From Verrucomicrobiota bacterium (GTDB lineage: Bacteria; Verrucomicrobiota; Verrucomicrobiia; Verrucomicrobiales; DEV007): a stretch of DNA of 5,277 nucleotides. The stretch is taken from contig JAQCER010000313.1 of NCBI GenBank assembly GCA_027618625.1, positions 1 through 5,277 of the forward strand. Direction: 5' to 3'. The notes under the pieces are model-generated. The model did not search any database, was not told the origin of the DNA, and saw only the letters and a program-made list of their open reading frames with translations. Positions 1 through 5,277 of the stretch are shown here, piece by piece. Each line of letters opens with the position of its first letter. Within the stretch, counting starts at the first letter, position 1. Position numbers and translations under genes: made by a program.

Positions 1-92
1 AATGGCCCGCGCCTTGCAAATGAAGCCTTTTGCCGCGTCTCGCTACGATCTTCATGAATAACCCAGGCTTAGGTGCCTCCTATCGCGTGGTA

Positions 93-108
93 AACGAGAA
101 GCGCTTCG
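93..108. repeat. Short palindrome GAAGCGCTTC with partly matching arms
   Basis: GAAGCGCTTC is a perfect 10-bp palindrome. It extends to 16 bp (CGAGAAGCGCTTCGCG) with one mismatched pair. It lies in the 174-base stretch left of the SET gene where I see no convincing gene. It could be a dimeric regulator site for a gene beyond the left edge or a chance feature; nothing in the window decides. Confidence 0.3.
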
Positions 109-136
109 CGCCATAATGGCGGCAGCCGTCTGGTCA

Positions 137-166
137 GGGCCACCCGAGAACGGCGTTACTTGGCCC
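137..166 (-). terminator. Weak hairpin downstream of the SET gene
   Basis: GGGCCA (137-142) and TGGCCC (161-166) are perfect 6-bp inverted repeats with an 18-base loop, starting 9 bp after the SET stop codon. No T-run follows on the minus strand. It may help end the transcript, but a chance match is quite possible. Confidence 0.2.
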
Positions 167-174
167 CGGCATCA

Positions 175-768
175 TCATCTATCACTCGCCGTGGAAGAAA
201 AGCTCAGTAGTTGAACGGAGTCTGGCGTGACCGCGCGCAGCGTCGCCGAGCTGATCCATACTGTGGGAGCAATGAGCGGCAGGAGGGGCTGGTTCACGTG
301 GTGCAAAAAATTCACTGCAGCCGCTATTTGGGCATCCCACTGGGCGCTGAAACGCGTTAGATCGTCGTGCTGCACGGTCGCACGGCCATCTGCTTCGACT
401 TTTGGGGAGAACGGCTCGATGATGTTGAAGCACCCATAGTCGTTGCTGAGTTCGTCGTCAGCCGGGATGTCGCGCACTGCGATCTCGAATCCGTACGGAG
501 TTAGGAGGCAGGTGGGCTGAGCGCTGTGGTTCATGAAGCGGGCATGATCCCAGCAGAACACGTAGTGCCCCTTTGCATTCCGATAGCTGTAGCGGTCGAG
601 AGTTTCCCGAGTTGCGGGAGTGAAGGCTTCGAGTTCGGGAGGTGAAAATTCACGATCGAGCTGATCCCGCACCCAGGTGACCGTGCCACGCGGAATGAAC
701 TCCCTGGCGAAGACTCCGTAGCCCACCTCGTGATCGATAAATCGGACTTCCGTGTCGGGATGAATCAT
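175..768 (-). CDS. SET-domain protein, putative lysine methyltransferase (197 aa)
   Basis: A small, complete SET-domain protein. SET enzymes transfer methyl groups from S-adenosylmethionine to lysine side chains. Counting from the ATG at 768, the GxG motif for SAM binding is GYGVFA (16-21), the pseudoknot motif is RFMNHSAQPTC (77-87) with the key Asn-His at 80-81, and ELSNDYG (106-112) supplies the tyrosine expected in the active site. The ~85 residues after it are not a cysteine-rich post-SET domain; only one cysteine (C113) sits there, so no zinc site is likely. The frame is open upstream to an ATG at 864, but that extension overlaps the end of the GNAT gene and reads as its shadow, so 768 is preferred even though no strong Shine-Dalgarno is visible. 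With GNAT intact the pair would be a 37-bp-spaced operon. The substrate is unknown; ribosomal or chromatin-like proteins are possibilities only. Confidence 0.88.
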   Translation of the reverse strand: MIHPDTEVRFIDHEVGYGVFAREFIPRGTVTWVRDQLDREFSPPELEAFTPATRETLDRYSYRNAKGHYVFCWDHARFMNHSAQPTCLLTPYGFEIAVRDIPADDELSNDYGCFNIIEPFSPKVEADGRATVQHDDLTRFSAQWDAQIAAAVNFLHHVNQPLLPLIAPTVWISSATLRAVTPDSVQLLSFSSTASDR

Positions 769-805
769 GAGGGTTGCACTCGGCGCACTCGCCGATAAGA
801 GTTGC

Positions 806-988
806 TCACTGTTCGCCTGGCTCCACTGGACACCGCATACGCCAGGCGTGCCGGTTGGTGTCATAGTAAGATTCGAGCAGTTTTACGCGCTGGAAGCCAT
901 TCCGTTCGTACCAATCGACGAGCATGGGGAGCGAGGCATCTGCCTCAAGGCTAAGTTGTCGGCAGCCGGTTGTCCGAGCGCGCTCTTT
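806..988 (-). pseudogene. GNAT N-acetyltransferase, C-terminal fragment
   Basis: Reading from AAA at 988 gives 60 residues ending in TGA at 806-808. KERARTTGCRQLSLEADASL completes the helix after the acetyl-CoA motif and the next beta strand. DWYERNGF is the very common GNAT signature (usually 'a..lYe..GF') whose tyrosine often acts as general acid. QRVKLLESYYDTNRHAWRMRC gives the two closing strands. There is no start codon or ribosome binding site of its own, and the frame upstream reaches a TGA within the inserted DNA, so it cannot be expressed alone. Joined to residues 1-108 of the fragment at 2728-3051 it gives 168 residues, a normal single-domain GNAT length. It lies 37 bp before the SET-domain start, consistent with a former GNAT-SET operon. 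Confidence 0.85.
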
Positions 989-1736
989 TGATCACCAAGA
1001 GACTGACACTGCAAATCGTTACAGCTTTTCCGATACCTCTGACCATGCGAAAATGCACCGATTTTCCATCTAACCTCGCTACCCTCCAGCAGAAGACAGC
1101 GACTACAACTGGGACGAGTAGTACAGCCGTGAACTTGCACAGTAGCGCAGCGCCCAATACGAGCCCTGCAACGACTGGAGCGTCGTTTACGTTTCCCTTT
1201 GATTGCTTCCGAAGTAGAAAGCAAGAAGTAACAAACAGTGATGACACAGCCAAGTCTGGAAGGACTTGCGACGCATTAGCCTGAATGTTCGGTGAGAAAC
1301 ACCACAGAAGCAATGCCAAGAGGCCCGCTTTGAAACCGTACAGATCTTTTGCCCACGCGTAACAAACGAATCCACCCAGCCAACAAAATGGCAGAAGCGT
1401 CAGACGGGCGACAACACTGAAGTACTGATAAAATTCATTTTGTGTTGAAAACAGAACACCAAGCCTAAGCTCTTCTCGACGTTCCGGAAGGGCATTGTAA
1501 GCGGGAAATTCGAAATTCGCGGCGAGAGGCAATGCTGGCAGCGTCGCTACCAATCGAGACAAAGGTGGATTGACTGCGTAAAGCGAAAAGTCTCCGTGTT
1601 TCCAGTGAGCCAACCCTGCAGCCAAATGCCCCGTCTCGTCAAAGGTAACGCTTTGCGTTACGGCGAGCACCGCAATCAATGCACTTTGCAAAGCAAGGAT
1701 GGCTACTGGCACCAAGTGACTTCGTGCCCATGACAT
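951..1736 (-). pseudogene. GT39/PMT-type membrane glycosyltransferase, 3'-truncated
   Basis: This looks like the front half of a polyprenyl-phosphate-sugar-dependent GT-C glycosyltransferase (GT39, PMT/ArnT-like). Such enzymes add a sugar to a protein or lipid on the outer face of the inner membrane. After a first membrane helix (~9-27) comes the acidic loop motif TFDE with D33-E34, the position of the catalytic acid in GT-C enzymes, then NPPLSR (56-61), a pattern usual in this family. Several hydrophobic helices follow (~106-128, 138-150, 160-176, 188-216), with a second loop acid candidate at D161. Native sequence ends near V248. The last ~13 residues (IKRARSDNRLPTT) are GNAT DNA read out of frame up to a chance TAG at 951. 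Full-length relatives are commonly about twice this size, so the later membrane helices and the C-terminal domain are lost, and activity is unlikely. The start is the ATG next to the upstream TAA. Confidence 0.75.
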
Positions 1737-2690
1737 TTACTTGCTAACCCCCTGTGTGCGCCATGCATTAATGGTATCAGTCAGTACAGCTACAACTTGT
1801 TCGTCTTTCAAGAATATGGCGGAATTAGGATCGGAAAATCCAGGCAACTCCAACAAAATCGAGTTCGCGGACGCAGGAACACCGCGGATCATACTCGTTA
1901 AATCCCTATCAAGCGTTTCCGCATTCGACCGGAACAAATTGAGGTTTCTCACTTCCAGGAATGCTCTAGAATCCCCGCTAATCTTCCGAGTAAGTACGTC
2001 CAATTCTTTGTTGAGGTCTACGACGGACGCACCGTTCCGACTTCCTGAAATAACTAATAAATTAAGACGAAAAAGAGGGTCTATAAATCTTGATGAGGCG
2101 AGTAGCTTGACTCCCTCAATTTCGTCGTAGATCGGAGCGGTCATGGTCTTGTCCCACAGCTCTAGATTTCTGTCCAGCGTCTGCGGATCACAAAAGTAAC
2201 TGCAAAGAAAAATCCCAAATGAGGCTGCATGGTGTGCTGATTCAGTACTTTCATGCCCTTTCATGCGGGCGAATCGATTCCATTCAGCCACAAGTTTTTT
2301 AAACTGACCATGGAAAATCTCATTTGATTTCAGAGAAGCTTTATCGGGTGGAAGAGCTAGGATTGCTTCGAAAATCTTACTGCCGCGACGATCTGAGAGA
2401 ATCTGACTTATGAAATGCTTATGCCGGCTCGATGGCGACAAAGATGCTAGCTGAGCTAACTCAAAAGCTTCGTCATAGGTAGCCATCGAGTTCACGGCTT
2501 CATCGATTGGCACGGCTTCTACCATTGAAATTGCCCGGTCGATTCTCGACCTTTGAATCTCTAAACCACCACTAATATCTCGTTTACCCGGGGGTATTGA
2601 ACTGTTCCGAACCACCGCACCGACAATTGCAAGTATCCCAGCAGTGAGCAACAAAACACCAAACAATCGAGACTTGTTGAACCAACTCAT
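1737..2690 (-). CDS. Unrecognised single-pass membrane-anchored protein (317 aa)
   Basis: I do not recognise a family. The ATG at 2690 gives MSWFNKSRLFGVLLLTAGIL: a short positive N-terminus followed by a hydrophobic segment at ~9-27, either a membrane anchor or an uncleaved signal. The rest is soluble and mostly alpha-helical in character, probably outside the cytoplasm, with few cysteines (FLCSYFCD near the middle). An in-frame TTG at 2732 would start inside GNAT-derived sequence across the junction, so it is rejected as the native start. GAAAGAG about 6 bp upstream of the ATG could serve as a weak ribosome binding site. Its TAA directly abuts the ATG of the next gene, which suggests translational coupling with a membrane glycosyltransferase and hence a role in envelope or polysaccharide work, by context only. 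It begins only 37 bp inside the insert, so its own promoter may be missing. Confidence 0.8.
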   Translation of the reverse strand: MSWFNKSRLFGVLLLTAGILAIVGAVVRNSSIPPGKRDISGGLEIQRSRIDRAISMVEAVPIDEAVNSMATYDEAFELAQLASLSPSSRHKHFISQILSDRRGSKIFEAILALPPDKASLKSNEIFHGQFKKLVAEWNRFARMKGHESTESAHHAASFGIFLCSYFCDPQTLDRNLELWDKTMTAPIYDEIEGVKLLASSRFIDPLFRLNLLVISGSRNGASVVDLNKELDVLTRKISGDSRAFLEVRNLNLFRSNAETLDRDLTSMIRGVPASANSILLELPGFSDPNSAIFLKDEQVVAVLTDTINAWRTQGVSK

Positions 2691-2703
2691 AAAGCTCTTT
2701 CGA

Positions 2704-2718
2704 AAAAGCCCGGCTTTT
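2704..2718 (-). terminator. Short palindrome with T-run at the insert edge, possible terminator remnant
   Basis: AAAAGCC and GGCTTTT form a perfect inverted repeat around a single central base. Read on the minus strand it is a six-pair stem, a three-base loop and a run of five T, like a weak intrinsic terminator. It lies 9 bp inside the right junction, between the stop of the GNAT fragment and the start of the 317-residue gene. I infer it may have ended the gene that preceded the inserted pair in the donor; the stem is weak. Confidence 0.3.
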
Positions 2719-2721
2719 GGC

Positions 2722-3051
2722 CTATGGCGCAAAGCGAAGCAGATGGTTTCCCCAACCCTGTCCGCGTAAATCCGGGTGCGTCGAAAGCGAATAGATCCGT
2801 ATCGTCTCGCGGACCCTTCGGAGAAAAATCGCTACGCCAATCCGTTGATCGGGGAAGGCGCTTTCGACCCAGATTTCGTGTTTGGGGTTCACAATGCTAC
2901 TGCGGATGGTGCTGCGCGTGTCCCTGCGGTCGGCGTCGAAGCAATCCTGCTCAAGCGCAACAAGCGACTCCAAGTCGTCCAATGCAGCCAGGCGAATCGC
3001 CCGAGATCTTGGAAGCTTGGAGGGAACGGGGTAGGGTATCGCGAGGGGCAA
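2722..3051 (-). pseudogene. GNAT N-acetyltransferase, N-terminal fragment (RimI-like), interrupted
   Basis: This 109-residue reading frame is the front two thirds of a GNAT-fold acetyltransferase, a family that moves an acetyl group from acetyl-CoA to an amine such as a protein N-terminus. The order is an opening strand (AIRLAALDDLESLVALEQ, ~18-35), a central beta region ending IRIYSLSTHPDL (~84-95), then the acetyl-CoA pyrophosphate-binding motif RGQGWG (96-101) and the start of the following helix (NHLLRFA). Sense ends at A108 (2728); one further codon and a TAG come from inserted DNA. The missing back third lies in the same orientation at 806-988. No ATG is available. TTG at 3051 is the best start but has no visible Shine-Dalgarno, so the exact N-terminus is uncertain. 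Without the back third the acceptor-side fold is incomplete, so the fragment is probably inactive. Confidence 0.85.
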
Positions 3052-3093
3052 GGTGAGCGAGCGAAAGATGAGCGAGCGGAAGTTGAGGAGCAG
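3049..3093. repeat. Degenerate 15-bp tandem repeat, about three units
   Basis: Units are 3049-3063, 3064-3078 and 3079-3093. The first two share 13 of 15 bases around the core TGAGCGAGCG. The third is diverged and matches mainly in its first half (GAAGTTGAG). The array lies between the serine hydrolase and the GNAT gene. The TTG start proposed for the GNAT gene falls in the first three bases of unit one, and the reading frame is open back through the array to a TAA, so the repeat could be leader or N-terminal coding sequence. Confidence 0.6.
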
Positions 3094-3167
3094 GTTCGAT
3101 GGTTAAAAATTCCGTATGCCGAAACATTGCCAGTATCAAGTGATATTTATTTAGTATTTTGCTGACC

Positions 3168-3198
3168 AGCCCGACGGCATGGGGAATCGTCTCGGGCT
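3168..3198 (-). terminator. Hairpin after the serine hydrolase stop, possible terminator
   Basis: AGCCCGA (3168-3174) and TCGGGCT (3192-3198) are perfect 7-bp inverted repeats with a 17-base loop. The hairpin begins four bases after the corrected hydrolase stop at 3202. No T-run follows on the minus strand, so it is not a classic intrinsic terminator. Its position against a corrected stop codon mildly supports 3202 as the real gene end, because the 3147 reading would run through it. Confidence 0.35.
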
Positions 3199-3201
3199 CG
3201 A

Positions 3202-5277
3202 TCAGTTGTCGTCGTCTCGCTCAAGAGAAATGGAAGGCTTGATGTTGAGCGGAGGGCGGATCGAACGGGTGGAGGTGAGCGGCACGGCCCTGCCGACGAC
3301 GGGCAGTCCGGCAGCGAGCAGTCCAGCGCTGAGCCGGGCCTCTGGTGCTGGCACTGGGAGCTCCAAAGGGGCACTGCTGATAATGGCCAGCAAGCTCGCC
3401 GTGTCGACCGCCTGAGTGCGGGTGATGGAGAAAAACGCAACGGGGCCGTCCAGTGGCAGCGTAATTTGGTTGAATGTCCTGGAGGTGCCTCCAGCAACAC
3501 GTGCCGCATCGGCCCAAATCTTGAGATCCGGGGAGCGCAGAATCGTGTCCGTAGAATGCACGTCGGCGGTAGCACTCCATCGCAGGACACACTGGGCTCC
3601 GGCACGATCGTACGCCAGATCGATCGCGGAGATTTCTTCCGGGAGCAGGCCGACAGACGTGGGGCCGCTGGGATCGCGAGCATGGTGTTCTGCAAGCTTG
3701 CTGCGGGCGTGCGCCTGGCCGTACCAATGCGCGATTCCACCGCTTGCATTGCCATCGCATAGGTCGCTGCAGCCTTCGCTGGTTCGTACCAGGATTGGTT
3801 GTAGGCAGCGATTACTGTGTCAAACGCGTTCACGCGTCCGTTGATCATGCAGACGACGCTGAGGCCGTTGCCGAACTGCACGATGCAACTGCTCTCCTCG
3901 GCCCCGTAAGTGCACTGTGGATAGAAGCCGCCCTTGACGAATGCTGGCCCGTCGAGCGGATCCGTCAGCATCCGGCCACCCATTTCCAACTCCCGCATTT
4001 TGTTGAGCATATCCCGGGAAAGATAGAGGCCAGGAATCCACATGCGCGAAAGAAAGGTCGAGATTTCCCGGATTGAAAGCTGAATGCCGCCGGAGCCCTC
4101 GCTGCCGGTGCGATTGGCAAAGCCGGTGCCACGCAACGCATCGATCGGGACTCGGCTCCCGTAGGGGTAGAAGAGCGCGCCGGACTGCAGGTCAGGTTCC
4201 CATTTTGCAGCTGGGATGCCGATGGGCATAAGGATTTGCGAGTCGATGTAGTCGCGAAACAGACTGGAAATGTCGCGCCCATCGAGTGCCTGGAAGCCTG
4301 TTTCACGGTAACCACTGGCGTAGACCAGAAGCACGCGGCAGAGATTGTAGTTCATGTTCGCGTAATCGTAAAGCTTGTCCGCCGAGTTCCCTCCGGCAGC
4401 TACCTTGTCCCGCAGATCGTCAAACGTCCTGAAGGAGCCGCGGAAGCCGCTGGTGTGGGAAAGCACTTGCTGAAACGTGATCGAGCCGATCGAGGAATGC
4501 TTTGCCCAGTAGGTCGGCAAGTAAGTCGCAATGCTACTGTGAATGTCGATGCCTTTCTTTTCCAAAACACGAAGCAGAGCCACAGCCGTGACGGTCTTGG
4601 TCACGCTGGCAGGATTGAAGCGGTCGGTCACAGCGAAGTTCGACTTTTGCCCATCTGCCGCAGAGCGCTTGACTCCTTCGGCGTTCTCCAGACTGGCTAG
4701 GCCAATGTTGATGCGATAGCCGAATTTGATGACGCCCGGGTTCCCGCTCAGCGACTGGTCGATCCGCTGCGCCATGCCTTCAAGATCGAGGCAGCCATTC
4801 TCCCCGTCGCAGATCACGCCGAAGACCTTGGCCCAATCGGGAACCCACGCCGCTTCGAACTCGCCATAGGCATCTGCGAATCCCACTGAGCCGAAAGCAT
4901 GGCTTCCGCCGTCGAGCGGGATGGCCACCGATCCATGATCCATGACCGCGTGGGACTGGCCGTCCTTGTCGCGAATTTCCCAGTTGATCTGCAGGGCCCG
5001 AGCGGGGACCGTAAACACCGGGAAAGCGTATCCTTCCAGCACGGCTTGCTGAAGCGGCACATCCGCGACGACTGGCGTTTGCGCCGTCTGGCTGGTGCCC
5101 CCTTCTGGGGTGACGCTGACGTGAACATGAAGATCAGGGTAATCGGTCGCCGCTCCGTTGGCATCGGTGTTGACCAAGGGCAGGGCACGCTTGATCGTGA
5201 CGCGAAGTTTTTCGGCAGAAGCAATCGTGGTCAGCGCCGTCATCAGCACGGTGGCAATCGAGAGTGCGCGTCCGATT
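3202..5277 (-). CDS. Exported beta-lactamase-family serine hydrolase, 5' partial, apparent frameshift near 3733
   Basis: The gene enters from the right edge. The frame is open to 5277 and reads a hydrophobic stretch ending A-S-A before EKLRV, a typical signal peptide, so the true start lies outside. Counting from an internal GTG at 5249, residues ~13-150 form an N-terminal region I do not recognise. A class C beta-lactamase/DD-peptidase-like fold follows: nucleophile motif SVTK (215-218), HTSG (265-268), YAN (296-298) and KGG (439-441). Such enzymes hydrolyse peptides, esters or beta-lactams outside the cytoplasm; the substrate cannot be told. The catalytic frame runs on as arginine/serine/proline-rich nonsense to a stop at 3147. 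The adjacent frame instead gives sensible protein from about 3735 (AHWYGQAHARSKLAEHHARD) to a TGA at 3202-3204, including a domain with SPDLKIWADAA. One missing base near 3733 would join them, so this is either a recent pseudogene or a sequencing error. Confidence 0.85.

Larger units (their letters stand above)
989..2727. other. 1.74-kb inserted segment splitting the GNAT gene, lower GC
   Basis: The limits are set by protein logic. GNAT coding sense stops after the GCG codon at 2730-2728 and resumes in the correct phase at AAA (988-986), so removing 989-2727 restores RFA-KERARTTG with no residue lost or gained relative to the usual GNAT helix and strand lengths. The ends could shift by one to three bases. 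Hand-counted 60-base lines inside range from about 33% to 57% GC (2041 line 33%, 2281 line 35%, 1441 line 47%), against 48-73% in sampled flanking lines. The segment contains one complete and one truncated gene, both in the GNAT direction. I found no transposase, integrase, terminal inverted repeats, clear target duplication or group II intron features. Its origin is unresolved. Confidence 0.75.

Noticed and set aside
1..55. A possible minus-strand gene start (ATG at 55, MKIVARRGKRLHLQGAGH) running off the left edge, with AGGAGG further upstream
   Set aside because: The AGGAGG is about 20 bases from the ATG, too far for normal use. Only 18 codons are visible, and they match nothing I recognise.
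769..864. Longer SET-domain protein starting at the ATG at 864
   Set aside because: The added 32 residues come from DNA that codes for the GNAT C-terminus in another frame (ending YYDTNRHAWRMRC). They look like shadow translation and fall before the first SET strand.
989..2727. Insert as a group II intron, intein or classical insertion sequence
   Set aside because: There is an immediate stop codon in the GNAT frame, no reverse transcriptase or maturase, no intein motifs, no transposase, and no terminal inverted repeats or matching flanking duplication. The genes it holds are a membrane glycosyltransferase fragment and an unknown membrane protein.
2691..2732. TTG start at 2732 giving a 331-residue version of the unknown membrane protein
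   Set aside because: The first codons lie in GNAT sequence across the junction. The ATG at 2690 gives a normal membrane-anchor N-terminus.
2724..3165. Plus-strand reading frames opposite the GNAT fragment and tandem repeat
   Set aside because: They are charged, low-complexity translations without recognisable motifs and lie opposite a clear GNAT domain.
3147..3733. Arginine/serine/proline-rich tail of the serine hydrolase in the catalytic frame
   Set aside because: The composition is typical of out-of-frame GC-rich DNA, and the neighbouring frame reads as a convincing domain over the same bases.
3416..4700. Plus-strand reading frames of 98-154 codons opposite the serine hydrolase
   Set aside because: They lie wholly opposite conserved catalytic motifs on the minus strand and show no family features; typical GC-rich antisense openness.

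Overview
All recognisable genes in this window lie on the minus strand, so the region reads from right (5277) to left (1). The outer parts are moderately GC-rich and look like soil or aquatic bacterial chromosome. The serine hydrolase carries a C-terminal domain with an 'S-x-DL-x-W-x-D-A' signature that I associate with Verrucomicrobiota and related PVC bacteria, and a bacterial SET-domain gene is also present. I infer a Verrucomicrobiota-like (or planctomycete/acidobacterial) source, with low certainty. No rRNA, tRNA, CRISPR array, transposase or integrase was seen.

Layout in reading order. (1) 5277-3202: an exported beta-lactamase-fold serine hydrolase, cut by the window edge at its 5' end. 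It has clear SVTK, YAN, HTSG and KGG motifs. Its conserved C-terminal domain is in a different frame from the catalytic domain, which implies one missing base near 3733. (2) 3201-3052: a short intergenic region with a hairpin just after the hydrolase stop, an AT-rich stretch and a degenerate 15-bp tandem repeat. (3) 3051-2728 and 988-806: the two halves of one RimI-like GNAT N-acetyltransferase. Joined, they give a 168-residue protein with no missing residue and an intact frame. (4) 2727-989: about 1.74 kb of lower-GC DNA lying between the two halves. It holds a complete 317-residue membrane-anchored protein that I do not recognise, followed directly by a GT39/PMT-type membrane glycosyltransferase gene truncated at the left junction. 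(5) 768-175: a complete 197-residue SET-domain protein that would sit 37 bp downstream of the intact GNAT gene. (6) 174-1: no convincing gene, only small inverted repeats.

The ancestral order appears to have been serine hydrolase, GNAT acetyltransferase, SET methyltransferase-like protein. A fragment of a foreign two-gene envelope or glycosylation operon then landed precisely inside the GNAT gene. The insert shows no transposase, terminal inverted repeats or clear target duplication, so the mechanism is open: illegitimate recombination, remains of a mobile element, or an assembly artefact. The split GNAT gene is the most notable feature. I see no evidence for a new defence or other multi-gene system here.
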